The notes: a model not told the origin generated them from the sequence alone. DNA of 64,000 nt from Mesodorylaimus sp. YZB2_4 (GCA_030248295.1 JASANH010000523.1:1044182-1108181); one strand, 5' to 3'. Positions 1-12,600 are shown, numbered from the stretch's first letter. Made by a program: numbers and translations.

Positions 1-3000
1 AGCGTGTCTGGGTTCTCTCAACAAAAGGCATTCATAGCCGCTCCACCTTACCGCACCAAAAAGCACACAAACCTATCTCTGTTTTGCCTATCATCGTCCC
101 ACTGATCGTGGGGAAGCTGTTCGTCGCGACTCCCAAAATCAGACAAGGCGTGCAGTGGTCGGTAGCTACTGTTATAGTTTCGTAGACGGCCAGATGACGG
201 CATTTGAAAACACGGTAAACATCGGACCTAAGTCTTTATTGGCGTTTTTAAGGAGTCATTTGCAGTGTTGAGTCGAATGCCTCCCACTCGAATATGTTCC
301 CTGGGTCCTAAACTGAAACTTGGCTTTGATTTTGCCTCGCTGAAATAAATTACTTAATCAGCGCATTCTACAGTAGACCAAAATTCTCCCCCCCCCCCCC
401 CCCAGGGAAGATTTTGAGTAAACTCGAGTACTCGAGGCTCGATTGGCAGTAGTGTCGCTTATGCAAGAATGACATAGCAACAAATACAGTACAGTATGCA
501 AATTGATATTGTTAATCTTATGCAATGCACCAGAGGAAACTTTGTGCCACCGATCAAGATACTGTAAGTTATGCAATCTTTATCACTCAAACATTGAAAT
601 AGAATTATTAAACACAGATTCGAACTCGGTCTCCCAGCTGGAAGTAAGAGCAGGCCGGTCCTTCGTAAAATATTCAGAGCAGTGCGTGTGGCCGTCTACG
701 GAACGACCTGCAGCGACTGCGGTCCCGGATTTCCTGATTGTGAAAGTCGTGAGAATGGCTGGACAAAACAGGGATCGTTTTTTCCGCGTTGCTCCCGAAC
801 AGACCAAACTAGCGCCATTTCTTGGGATGACGACCATTTTGACATAATTAACATAGCATAGCTTAGGCTCGTTCAATATTCAGGGCTTGCGGGGTTACTT
901 GGGGCAGCAAGCTTATAGACAGTCCGCGTTTTTTGAAAAACTGCTGCCTCTAAGAAAAAGAATCGACTTCGAGGCTCAAACTGATCTAATGGCTTGACGA
1001 TAATGCGACGAGGTATTTTTAGATACTGTACGCACTGATTGGTTACAATGAACCACCGCACAGTCGACGCTAATTCGCATTGCACGAGTTGTGGTTTATG
1101 TTGCGGGTTTTTAAATGGGGTAGCATTTAATAAAGCAAATGCCGAGGTGCCTGCTTCTGTGGTTATTTGGGTGTCAACAAACATATCTTCAACTTCACAC
1201 ATCCATCCAACCTTATCCCATTCAGTGGCCTGGAAACGTCAAAATACCTAATTAGCTCATCACAACGACCCCTTTTTGGTGCGCCAAAGAATATCCCGCG
1301 GTGTCTGAATGGGCTTACACAATAAGAAAATGAGGATTTACGGGTCTGATACGAATCAAAGGCATACAATTTTTAGGCCAACTATTGCATTCAAGCACAC
1401 TTTGGCGGAAAGGCTATGAATGGCTGATCTATTACGAGTCCCACTAGTAGATGACTTGGTCTAATTGGCCTTTGCTGGCGCGCAGTTGCATAAAGCAATC
1501 TGGCATCCACGGTCATTGTTTCGAGAGAGAGTAGCTAAAAATTTATCTGTCGCATTTTGGCGCCGGAACAAAATACTTGAAAATGATACGAAAATGAGTC
1601 CAGTACTATTCTCGCGCACTGGGCATGCTTTTTCAGAAATCCATTAATTTTATCCCAAATTTTAAAATTTTAACAACAAGAACCAGGGTCTGGGTAGGCT
1701 GTCATCAAAACTCACTTTTGTGCTCGTATCCCTTCTGGGTAAATTCATACTCATAATTCATTCTTACTACTTTGGAACATGCACAAATCTAACTCATGAG
1801 GACAGATCAGATGGAACTTGATCTTAGTTTGTAATGGTGAAGTTGGCCGCACTGCCGCACTTGGCTTATGATTGGCTAATCTGCATGATACTCTGATTGA
1901 AGTGCCGAATATGCATACTGTATGGATTATACAGCAAGGCTATGTTGCGAGTGCAATAGCCCCAGCCCCTGTCCAGTCCAGTAAAGAATGAGGAACAGTG
2001 AAATCGAACAGGTCTTTTGGTATCGAAAATCCCGATCCTGGCACAACTTGTACAAGCTTCGCAGAAGTTCCGCAATGGTGAGCGTGTTGCGGAAGGAAGT
2101 TCGTGCGGGGAAGGATTGGTGCTCTCCCCAAGACATGTATGTGCACAGTGTACAGCACATAATCAAGGAGGATCAAACGCTGTATTGATGATAATTAACG
2201 CCATTAACGGTGATAAGGCGCTTTGTCTGGCACTAGAATATACTTAACGATTAGACTTCGAATTGGACAGCCGGAAGTCACGTCTTTGATTCCTGTTTCG
2301 GCACCGGTTTCACGTCAATGCTGCCGTGCGTTTTAATCAAATCGTTGCATGGTTGCGACATCGCAAAACTCACAACACGACACTCGTCTACATCCAACGA
2401 TTTGCTTTCTATCATGACAAACAGACATTTCTAGATCGTTCGCAGAGTAGTTCCTCTGAGACTGGGAAAAAGCCCCTGTCTGCAATGTAAATTGAAGCAA
2501 TATTGGGTGCTTGAACAACAGGGGTCGGTACTCAACTAGATATGTGCAAGTATTGCGTGCCTTACCTAATGGAAGCCTGGGCGAAGTCACTGCTACTACT
2601 GATCCCATTGTTTGTGTGCACGAAATCAAACGAAATTTAGAGCGCAAGGCGGGTCTGACTGAACTGCATCATTTATCATTGATCATATTTTCGCAAAATG
2701 CCACCCTGATCGTAATCCGGAACGCATAATACCGCCGAAGAAGGTCAACATAATTTAATTGCGACACTTGACTTTCAGGCTGACTCTACGAGTCGGCTTA
2801 CGTTAGACCAAGAATCGAAAAAGGAAAGTGAATTACTATTTTGATTTAGCTGACCTTCCAGAGCAACAGCACCTCATCTAGTTTCGTCTCTCCATGCGCG
2901 ACCCTTTGCCATCTGTGCGCATGATATCGGAGCATCCGAGGCGCACCTCTGACGTGAGATCTTGGCCTACGCATGCAGGAAGTAATCCACTTAATTGCAG

Positions 3001-3436
3001 GCCATTGGACGCCCATGGCTGCCTCTCAGTAAGTGCTCCTTCTTTGCTCTCCTTATATGATCATCTTCACGTCTGCTGCTTCTCGTAGCTTCTTGAACAG
3101 ACCGTTCACTGGCAGATACGCTAAGTGCGAATGGATCTAGGAACCGTTCTATCTATCTCGTTACATACTCACCTCGCGAAGGAGCATAACTGCCTCCAGC
3201 CCAGACATAGGCCTAGCCATCGCTCCGGCTTGAAAACACTCTGCTAGTCGCATGATATGTGTCGCTAACAATCCCGCGTGACAGCGGGAGTGGGAGCATA
3301 TTTGTGGATCTAGTTAACACGTCTTTTTTCTCACTAGTCACTGTCGATAAGATTGAGCCAATTGCAAGTGGAACAATTGGACATCTGCGCGCTGCAAGTG
3401 GATCTTTCTGAGCAGTCGAGTTCCTAGCTGGTCATC
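1..3436. other. Left-edge intergenic region, no supported gene
   Basis: No open frame here has a recognisable domain, a run of consistent splice sites or homology I know. The only notable items are a run of 16 C at 388-403 and a B-box-like tRNA fragment on the minus strand near 613-623 (GAGTTCGAATC read on that strand). TACTGTA/TACAGTA heptamers occur near 490, 560, 1024 and 1917. The last 300 bases probably contain the promoter and 5' UTR of the downstream GPCR, but I see no clear core promoter. Confidence 0.6.
388..403. repeat. Poly-C homopolymer
   Basis: A run of 16 consecutive C residues. The length is likely to vary between reads, so the exact count in an assembly is uncertain. Confidence 0.9.
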
Positions 3437-5681
3437 ATGCAGGCGCTTGAAAGTTCTCTGGCCAATGTCACAGGTGGCGGAAACTTCAATGAAGTCGAGA
3501 TTTATGAAGTGTTACCCGAGAAATCCGCTTTCCGACCCGTCGCATTCGCCTGCAGCATGATAATGATTTGCTGTTGCGTTTGTGGCATCTTCGGCAACGT
3601 TATGTCCTTGATCATATTTACTCGGCCGTGCATGCGCCGATTATCGGTCAACGTTCTGCTTGCTGGCCTGAGTCTGGTGGACTTGACCCTGATCATCTTG
3701 GCCATACCTACGTTCGCTATCAATGGACTGAACGACTATTTATTTGATCTGAAGCTGTACGCAAATTTTTATTCCACCGTGCTCTTTATCTTATATCCGT
3801 TCTCAATGATGGCTCAAACGGGAAGTATTTTCACTTTCGTTTTGATTTCGATTGAAAGATTTTATGCCGTAAGCATTCCTCGTGACGACTATAAGGGGTC
3901 TGTGAGGCAGCATACAGTCCACGCACTGGAGTGCAAGATGGTGGGCTTTCTCGATGTCATGCGTCGAAACAGACATCGTGCCTTGCGAGCTGATGACAAA
4001 TCTTGTGTTCCAGGTTTGTCGACCTCTCATCGTGAAGCGGCTGCTTACCGTGGGACGAGCCAGAGCTGCTCAATTCTTCATATTTCTCCTGGGTATGTGC
4101 TAGAAAGTTTAATGATTCAGGACACGTTTTCTGAATTACAAATTCCGAAAAAGGAACAGACTCTTCAGAGGTTCATGACGAGCACGCGAAACAAGTGTAA
4201 TGCATGTTATTCCTTTGGTCGGATCTGTGGCCGATAGAAGATAAAGTTGGAATATTGAAAAGAGGACAGGATTAGACATTAGACTCGTAAGGAAAACACC
4301 ACGAGCAAATAGAAGAGGAAAGCAAGCAAGCTCGATCATACTTGATGAGTTTAAAGTTTACAATCCTTTATTCCACTTGACTGCGGGACCAGCCCGGGGC
4401 TTCACGTACGTGGCGGACTCCCTATCGGACGAGACACTCCCCAGGGCATTTGTGGGCGGCCTGATTTCGTTATCACAACAATGATATGACATCGTCCGAA
4501 AAAGGAAATTCCTAAGGCCGGCAGGAACTTTATACCGTTTATGTTGCATGGCATGCTTTAAGAAGGGCCATAAATTTAGGCTGACGATGCGGTGACCACT
4601 GGGTATGGGAGATCCGAGTATTTGTTGTTTAAAAGACATAATCAAGGATATTTTAGCCATCGGATACAACGGCGTCCGCTTCTTCGAATATTCTACTGAT
4701 CAGCAAACGGGGTCCTACAGGGGCCATCTCAGAAAGAATCGATTCTATCTGACCTTCTACTACACGACCCTGTATCTGCTCACACATTTTCTCGTCCCTT
4801 TCTCCATTATCACCACTTTAAACATCCACATCCTCAGACGGCTTCGCCTGGCGCGACTCGAACGCGAACGTTTGAGCAACGCTCAGCAAGAACAGTGCCG
4901 AACGACCCGAATGATCATCGTGGTAAGTACACAGTAGCTTTAGCCAACAGGCGTTGCAGACTGATTAGGTGAGGGTCCCTATTATCGGAGGGCCCCTGCA
5001 GACGGTCCACTGTAAGACAATCCTCAACCCTACCCGTTTCAGGTGACCGTCATGTTTGGCCTGTGCAACTTGCTCCCCTTCGTCATCAACCTGTGGGAAG
5101 TATTCGATTTCCATCTGTTTGACGAACCACTAAAAGTAGAAATCACTCTGCTGGACGCAGACTTGGATGAATTAGTAGCCCAACTGCCCGACCTCGTCCC
5201 AGCTGAGCAGTCATATCTGGCCGAGCAGACAAGGATTTCTGTCAACGCGTCCATAGCCTATGTGCTGCTAGACATATCCAACACGTTGGTCGTAGCCAAC
5301 GCCGCGTCGCCATTCATCGTATGCTTGCTGTACTGTAAAAGATACAGAAAGCTATTCTGGAAGTACTGTACGTCCATATGCCGCTTCTTCCGTCCAGTGG
5401 ACGCACCCCGCTTCGAAGCATCCATGACGTCGGGCTGGTCATCATACGCACTTCGACCCGCATTCAACACTAGCGTGGACAACTTCGCCAGTTTCACTGC
5501 AGCTGACTTCGCCAGGTCGCGGTCGAATACAAAAAGAACGTCCCAGGCGCTCAGAAATTCCGGAAGCTACAACTTTGACCGCCAGGCATCCGAAGACGTG
5601 AAAATGGTGTCTTTTGTTAACAGTCTGCTGGTCTTGGACAAAGAGGTCATCAGTCGCCGTGCATCCCAATTGAGAAAGTAA
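3437..5681 (+). CDS. Class A neuropeptide GPCR, FMRFamide-receptor type
   Basis: This is a seven-transmembrane receptor that probably detects an amidated peptide and couples to G proteins. Four coding exons join in frame: 3437-3868, 4014-4092, 4657-4922 and 5043-5681, giving about 471 aa. All introns are GT-AG (donors GTAAGC, GTATGT, GTAAGT). Visible marks are GN in TM1 (CGIFGNVMSLIIF), LAGLSLVDLTL in TM2, MAQTGS at the start of TM3, ERFYAVCRPL in place of DRY, a basic third loop (LERERLSNAQQEQCRTTRMI) before TM6, and NAASPFIVCLLYCKRYRKLFW at TM7 and helix 8. MAQTGS, ERxxAVC.PL and the TM7 'N.S.FI.C' pattern are typical of invertebrate FMRFamide and FRPR/DMSR receptors. The TM7 Pro-Tyr motif is degenerate. 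Frame continues into introns in places, so a single-exon reading near 3437-4237 is wrong. The ligand cannot be inferred. Confidence 0.88.
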
Positions 5682-6104
5682 ACTTGTCCGTGGTCGATCG
5701 CAACCAATCAGTCAGTCTTTGCGTACTGTTTGATTGATTGCCAAACACCCTTGACACATAAGACATCAGAAAACACTCATCTGCAGCCCAAACTCGCAGT
5801 ACAAATTTACTGGAACATACGCATATATCTAAACGCACAGTATGAAGGGGCCCGTTTGATAGGTGAATTCGCAGTGCGTACATAGAACGAAAGAGATGAA
5901 AATATAGTGATCATAAGAATCTTAAGAGCGCAGTCACATCGAAACAATATACAAGTATACGTTAGCACGTTGGGCCAAACTGTAAGCACAGCCAGCACAA
6001 TATACATTACCAAGTATATCAGGTACCACTAATTGCTAAAATATGTGAATGTCAAAAACGCGTGGGAAGCGGATGCGATTCTAAATCATCACACCGTGCC
6101 CTAC
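5682..6104. other. Convergent intergenic gap
   Basis: This gap lies between the stop of the GPCR (+) and the stop of the BATH gene (-). It is AT-rich and I see no gene in it. Confidence 0.6.
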
Positions 6105-8440
6105 TCACATGAGCTTAAATATTTTCTCCAGCAATGCTGCTTTTGTCGTATCGCTCAGATTCTTATATTCTTCAGTAGTCTTCAAATTTTTGATATCAGT
6201 GGCAGCTTTAAATGTTCGAATGCTGACGTCTTGTAAGCGAGCTAATTGATACTGATCAGCCCATACGAGCTTAGTGATCACTGGAATTTCATCAGTGCGC
6301 ATTAAAAAACGCTCACACTCGTCCATCACATATTGCACTTCGAACTTGTCGCCCAGTTCCAACAGAAATTCAACATTCTCGGCTAAAAATGGCAAAATTG
6401 AGTAACAATGGCAAGACGGAAGTTCAAAACCACGTTTGGTTCTCGTACACAGGCTGGTCACCCGTCCGTATTTACGAGTAAGGCTGCAAGTATTGTCTGG
6501 GCCAAGTGAATCATTTTGGGTGCGTCTCTCTTTACCCTCGAGTGGGCGTCTAGTGATGTGATTAACCATCAACACGACGTAACAAGCAGACTGTTTTCAC
6601 TGCATGGAGCAGAAGCCTAGCCTTTGAACAACAACGAACGTGCGCACTGGTGCCTGTCCCACTGATAAGAACAGAGCCCCAAAGCAGATTCCAAAAGCAG
6701 CAAAATGACCTCACCTGTTATTCCTTTATGCGAGGGATAAATGACGTGCAGCAGCTCGGTAAATTCTTCCAAAATAACATCTTCTAACGGTACCTCGTCC
6801 ATTTCCCGTTCACGAAACTCGCCGAAGAACAACGCAGCAAACACGGGCGAATAGAGCGCCAAATACGACTTGCTCACATGTAAGCGAACGCCGTCTATCA
6901 CTAACACACCATCCGAACAGTGGGCTTGCGGTTGAGTGAAATCAAAAACTGGACTAAGCCTGGAAAGCAAATCGTTAAACTCCGACAACATACATGATAA
7001 AACCAAGCACACCCTACCTAACACCACGAGTCTTCTGCACCACAATATGTGCCTCGACAATGACACGATCAGTTTTAGTAAAACCTTTCTCTGGATTCAG
7101 AATGTCCTAAAAGAAAACACAAATGCTGCCTTGTCATTGGCAAATGCCAGAAATGCCAGAGCACTTCTTACATTCCATTCCATAAAACTGGGGAAACCCC
7201 AATTGTTGCTGCTAAAGTTAAATTTGTTTGAAAATTGACGGGTAAAATGCGGTATGCCTTCCTGCTGACTGTGCAATTTAAATTGTACGACAGCCTCGCA
7301 GGACCACAATGTCGATTCGCTGTCGGGATTGCAGTCGATATAGACCGAGAAGAACTTAACGTTGTTCGTGCGTTTACTACATTCTGTCTTCGCAGCAAGG
7401 CGCCTGAAATGAGGCAAATTAGAACTGACTGTGAGACTGTGGCAGGTTTCTTATGGCAGCTTACCACGGCATAGCCGCAATTGTGTGGAAGGAAGTAGTC
7501 ACTTTGTGGCGCAGCTGACTCAAATTCGAGATCACCAGTTTGATTGTGCCTTCGACTTTCAAATCTATAAAAAACCCATATAAAATTGAATAAAAAGTCA
7601 ACACTGTACGTATTCCTATCAAAATCTAACAAGCATTTCCTAGCCCCGGCTTATGCTGTTCATGCAGTAAAGTGAATGTGCGCGTTTGCGTTTCACGAAT
7701 CAGGGAGAGGCTGCCCCCTGAGTTTTGAACAATTTTTGGGTGCATCTGTGCGGAATATACTCTAGCCTACATGCTGTACATATCCCATTGCGACAGCAGT
7801 AGTTAGGGGCACTTATGTAGTTTAGGGAGCACCTAACAATTTTTCAACTCTTTTTGGTTAGAAACAGTTAGGGTACCAAGAAACTAACACGCCATTTGGG
7901 CGCTTTTGCCGTTTGGTCCCCAGGCGAATGCTAGTACCCTATAAGGCTGGCTGAAGCCTGATATTGGCCTTAACTTAAGTTTTATACCAGACTAAGCCTA
8001 AGCCTAAGCCTAAGCCTAATACCAGCCTAAGCTAACCCATGTTGGGGACCAAAAAGAAAAAGTGCCCAAGTGCCGTCATTTGAACGATTTCAAGAAGCAC
8101 TTTGTTAATGATGCGACAGTGGTGAGGTGCTTTAGCCTAAGCTACTTCACCACGAAACAATGTATGAGTGTAAAAATTAACCGATTTCCTAAGGAATGCC
8201 GTAGCGATTGCAAAACCCTTGCTTTAGTCCTTCTTATTAGATTTGAAGGTCGTTATAATTTTAAAAACTCTGTGTTATTTTTATGCAGTTACCTGAAGTC
8301 GTCCGTTCGTGACAAACGCTGCTTGAACAACTCGCACCGCCCGTACCAGAACCAGCCGCAGCCGCAGCCGCTCCTGGAATGCCGATCTGTTGTTGTTGCG
8401 GCTGCTGTTGTTGTTGGGGAGCTACATCACAATCGGACAT
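6105..8440 (-). CDS. MATH-BTB (BATH) protein, probable cullin-3 substrate adaptor
   Basis: Six coding exons on the minus strand join without a frame break: 8440-8293, 7564-7465, 7403-7172, 7106-7018, 6959-6715 and 6382-6105, giving 363 aa. Exon 1 gives a low-complexity N-terminus (MSDCDVAPQQQQQPQQQQ, then Ala and Gly/Ser runs). Exons 2-4 give a MATH domain (IKLVISNLSQL, AAMPWRLAAKTE, FFSVYIDCNPDSES, NNWGFPSFMEWNDILNPEKGF). Exon 5 is the BTB/POZ fold (DGVLVIDGVRLHVSKSYLA, YSPVFAALFF) and exon 6 the BACK-like tail. MATH binds substrates and BTB recruits CUL3 in this family, which is expanded in nematodes. The first intron is about 730 bases and the others are 55-330. An acceptor-like TTTCTTCAG lies two bases before the start ATG, which fits trans-splicing. 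An upstream in-frame start near 8494 is possible. Confidence 0.9.
7898..8070. repeat. Inverted-repeat element with GCCTAA hexamers, copy A
   Basis: The ends are inverted repeats: the left end has GCCGTTTGGTCCCCA and the right end TTGGGGACCAAAAAG, with matching outer GGGCGCTTTT and AAAAAGTGCCC. The interior carries four tandem GCCTAA units near 7997-8020 plus scattered degenerate units (CCAGCCTAAGCTAACC). It lies in the first intron of the BATH gene. A second copy is at 40598-40790. GCCTAA is the complement of TTAGGC, the nematode telomere unit. I see no convincing target-site duplication. Confidence 0.75.
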
Positions 8441-9008
8441 GACTGAAGAAATTTTGCGAATCGAGATTCGACCTCTTCCAAAAGCAGCGTTCAAACTAAA
8501 ACCCCTACTCTAAAACAAAACAGATATCATGCCATTCCAGCCATAAGTTCCGATAATAAAAAGCAAGACGGTAATGAGACCGCAACAATCTATGCTGATT
8601 CTCAGGCTCTTGCATCTTACACAAGATGGCGGGTACTCAATTCAGAAATATTTAATGATACCTCGTGATCGACAGCAATCTTCGAAATTTGTATCCGTCA
8701 AAACGTGTCATTTCTTACAGGATTATCTGCAAGCTTTGATCTTCAAGTTTTTATTGCGTTCGAGAGCGCAGATTCACTTCGCTTTTGTGTGACCAAATTT
8801 GGCACGTGAACTGCTCGCTATTAGGATCTTGAAGCTTGCATTCACTGGGCTGCAGCTGCTGTTTTTAGGTTCCTTTGCCCAACCGTAGACAGCTTGGGCT
8901 GCCTCTACTTTACAGTGCCTGGGGTCCGTGGGCCCTAGGCAGCTATCAGTTGCCACGCAGCTCTTGTAGAAGGCGGTCGTTAGTGGCGTTCAAAGCGAGC
9001 AAGCAACC
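8441..9008. promoter_or_regulatory. Divergent intergenic region between the BATH gene and the basic-protein gene
   Basis: About 570 bases separate the start codons of two genes on opposite strands, so both promoters must lie here or in unseen 5' exons. I see no distinct core elements. Confidence 0.35.
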
Positions 9009-9629
9009 ATGTGGAAGGCGATCTTGGCTCCCTGTATGGGAAAGAAGATACAACCGGAACCTGAAATGCCAGCGATGGCGGACGACGAAGATAATCCTTC
9101 GACCGCCAGTAGAGATCTCGACTCGGACGCCACGTTGATGGACGTGAATTCGGAAGTTTTGGAGCTTTCACACAGAAGCGTTCTCAAAAGACCGCATCCG
9201 CCACCGTATAAGAAGCGAGTCGTCAAGACGCCCGTTCACCTCCCACTGATTCCGTCACCGCCTGGTAAACTGGTCACTATCCCAGTCAAGATCGTTTCCA
9301 AAGCACCGGCCGCCAACATACCCGTTGCGGCACCCAAGAAACAGGCGATCGCCGTGCCTGTCATCGTGGTTGGATCAAAAGAACTGAAAAAGGTGCAAAT
9401 AGTGAAACCGACGTCGAAGAGAAGGCAGAAGACGGGAGGCGATGTCGACTCGGTGCAAACGACGGGTCTTCGCAGAAGGGGAAGGACCAGATCGAGGAAT
9501 AGACCTCGAAAAGAAGCATTGAAACAAGCAGCGCCCAAGTTAGCCGATCAACAGCCAGTACCCAAGCCTCAGCTTTCAAAACCGGAGCCTAAGACTCCGA
9601 CTCCGAAGTCGGTCCCCAAATCACCATGA
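9009..9629 (+). CDS. Uncharacterised basic Pro/Lys-rich protein, probably nuclear
   Basis: This is a single open frame of 206 aa from an ATG (MWKAILAPCMGKK) to TGA. I do not recognise the family. The N-terminal 60 residues are mixed, with an acidic stretch (ADDEDN). The middle alternates Pro/Val/Ile with Lys (SPPGKLVTIPVKIVSKAP). Three basic clusters could act as nuclear localisation signals: KRPHPPPYKKR, KPTSKRRQK and RRRGRTRSRNRPRKE. The C-terminus is a Pro/Lys repeat (KPEPKTPTPKSVPKSP). Codon usage is GC-leaning at third positions, as in the other genes, and no competing frame is as long. The protein is probably disordered and could bind nucleic acid, but that is inference. Confidence 0.6.
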   Translation: MWKAILAPCMGKKIQPEPEMPAMADDEDNPSTASRDLDSDATLMDVNSEVLELSHRSVLKRPHPPPYKKRVVKTPVHLPLIPSPPGKLVTIPVKIVSKAPAANIPVAAPKKQAIAVPVIVVGSKELKKVQIVKPTSKRRQKTGGDVDSVQTTGLRRRGRTRSRNRPRKEALKQAAPKLADQQPVPKPQLSKPEPKTPTPKSVPKSP

Positions 9630-12600
9630 TCAATGATCGTTTGCTTTCTCCTCGCCCGCGTTTGCCGTTCATGAGTGTGTAACTAATTTGGTTCGTTCTA
9701 CTTCATGTGTGCCATGCACGCAATTTTGAGGTTGTCTTTTTGAGAAAACTAGTCTCCTTTGTATTGAGGTAACTATATTTTTTAGAAGTTTCCTTCGAGT
9801 AACTGGGTGTTGAGTGCCAACAAAAACAGATCGCGACTCGCATAAACTCCGCCAGATAGTCGAGTAGAGATTTCGATTGATCTTAGGGTTCTGGATTTGG
9901 TGCCCGTGTCATTTCATTCAGTCTGCGTCTATCCCGACAAGAAATGCCGTCCGTTTCTCCGAGCGGTCTCTATCCGTACGCGAACCCCGGGTTCCTTACT
10001 ATCCCCGTGCAAGGTGAGCATCTACAATCGACGGGCTGTGTGCTACATACAGTATGAGCCACAGTACAAACTAGATGTCCGCCGAATGATGTACGTATGC
10101 GAGTGGGCATAAACAATTATATGTGCATGTATGAAAGCCATCAGGGCCTGCCGAGGAGGGTAAAGGTGCCAACAAGGCCCACTTGCTCGTCTCTCTTGAC
10201 AATTCCGCGGACACCTGTAGCTGCCAGATCTATAAGCCTTGTTCGCACATACTCTAGCCCCATCACTGCGCACATACTTATCGTACCGAAAGCATGATAT
10301 AATTTCCCTGATATAGATTATGCCGCTTTTGCATCCGAATTCCACACTACCTTCTTTATGCACTTTTGGGCCAGGGCTTACAGTTGTACGTTTAACGGAC
10401 GCGAGGTCTGTAAATACATTTCAATATGCATTCTTTAAACCAGCTCCACGTCTTTTTTGAAAGCTAATAGTACTACATATTTTAAGTAAATTAAAGGCAT
10501 TATTAAAAATCCCCTCCAAGTACTGACAGTAAAAGCATCATAGATTCCGCTGGTCCGTTTTGCTTGGGAATGCATGTAAAAACGAGACACTAGACGTCAA
10601 AGCGGTCTAACTATATTTACATATCGATTGGCCCTAATTCGCGGCTCAGGGGCCTATAAATAAGGTAAAGGACCAAGTACATGAATGCCAAGTGCTTGAT
10701 TCGAAATGTCACCTGCATGTGAGATACCCCCATGTGGTCAGTGACATTCAGAGTTTCGTCTTTTCAAATCGTCTAGGTTTACCTGGCCGCAGAGAAACAC
10801 TAGCAGTGTTGGCTGTGGCGAACTTACAGTAATGTTCTTGTGGTGCTTTGCTGCTGCCGGGTATATTATATATAATATACCTGGGAGCAGCACCTGGCCT
10901 GGTATATTTTAGCCTGGACCAGATATCCGGGGTTGGATGATATCTGTTCTTCCTTTATTCCTTCTTGCCGCCAGCATCTTATCGGCGCAGTATCAATTTG
11001 CAATGCTTATGCCAAGCGCGGATCAAACGCCGCATCGTTCACTGTACTGGCTGTGAGTGGTCCCGATATTACACCACAAGGCCTCGCAATATCGTACCCC
11101 TGAAAGCCTTATGACAGGAACTGCTTCCCTGATTTGCAAGAATTCAAAACTCACAGAGTAAGCTTGCAGATAATGAGGACCCTAAATTCTAGCGAGTGAT
11201 TGGACGCGCGCTTGAGTTAGCACAGTATCATTCTTACTGTAGGCCAAATAAGGAAGCTGGTTGGGTTCGTGCTTCTTTTGAGCTCTTTTCAATAAGCAAT
11301 AATAAAGAGGCTGCGCCGCGGCCGAGCCCGAGTCTGGCCGGATCATAACTCCACTATATCTCCTATTCAAAATTAGGCGCCACCAAAAAGCTCTTTTCGT
11401 TTTCACTCAAAAATATTGTGCTCGGATGTGAGGAAGGGCCATGAGTGTTGTTGAAAAATTCATTACCAGTCTCTGACCACGGACAAGGCCCTCGAACCGT
11501 GCCTGGGCGGGTGATTATGGAATAGGCCTCATAATTCAAACGGGTCCTTTCAACTGAACAAGCAATGAGCAGAACATTTTAAGGTGACGCTAGCAACGGA
11601 TTGGGTGCTAAGTCAATCAATTTTTTATCAAGCCGCATTTTAAATTTCGTTTACTCCTCGTCCTTTCCAGGGCGCACGCGGATTAGGTTCGAGAAAGGGA
11701 GCAATCAAGACCACGCGAGGATTGATCAAGTGCCAAAAAGCGGTTACAGTACTTTTGCAGTTTAGAAAAGCTTCCACATTTTTAGATTGTTGTCCTGAAA
11801 TTTTCCGAGTTTTTTTATAACGAGCTAGTTTTGAAAACTGGCGCACTATCTGATCGAATCGTCATCTCTAATCGCTGCTGTCGGGACGTCCACATCCGTT
11901 TCAAAAAAACTCAAAAGTATTTGGCATGAATCGCTCGTCAAAAAGTGTTGTGAGGCAGCTGCTCTTCTGATCAACTCAAAAATCTTGATATGCTGCTCTA
12001 AAAAATGACTTTGGGTGCGCAAGCGAGGTGTCGCAAATGAAAAGCTAACAATTGCGCATGGGTGTCCGAGCGCTGCGCTAGTTGACTGGACACGTCGCCG
12101 GGTGTTCTCGAATTGCAGTGTCCAGAGCCAGGCCTGGTCATTGTCAACTCGACCCGGAATGTTTCAAACGCCGGACAACCAGTCGAACAATAAAAGGGTG
12201 AAATTTTAAAATCGCCGTTCTCGTCGCCGCGCCTTGGTTGTTTGGAATGGGAGAGGGTCGCGCCAGGCCGTAACTAAACCGCCGACCGTCGTGTAAATCC
12301 TTGTTAGCGAATCGTGACCGAAAGAGTACCCACCCAACCATGCAGTATAGACCCGACTGGGCGGACGGTTTGCGCCCATTGTACATGGCGAATGCGCATA
12401 AATCTTCCCAGAACTGCTGGTGTGGTTACGGAAAAGGTGGGAAGAGAAATGAAGATCCATTTTGGCCAGGCTTTGTGGGAATCTTTGCATCTCGTAAACA
12501 TAAGCGCAAGAGCGATGAACCGCGCACTGAGCTCACAAGACAGGACATGGACACTGTCTAATAAACCTACAGTTGTAACTTTGCTCGGATAATAGGCATT

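Noticed and set aside
3437..4237. Single-exon 266-aa reading of the GPCR
   Set aside because: It reads through the GTAAGC donor at 3869 and loses the receptor sequence. The spliced version restores ERFYAVCRPL and the remaining helices.
6964..7017. Acceptor at 6981-6980 for BATH exon 5, giving an intron of about 36 bases
   Set aside because: It fails on phase. The next TTTCCAG at 6966-6960 gives the right phase and a 58-base intron.
7168..7632. 154-aa minus-strand frame as a separate protein
   Set aside because: It overlaps exons 2 and 3 of the BATH gene in the wrong frame. The spliced frame gives a proper MATH domain.
7997..8020. Interstitial telomere from a chromosome fusion
   Set aside because: The hexamers lie within an inverted-repeat element present in two copies, so a mobile repeat explains them better.
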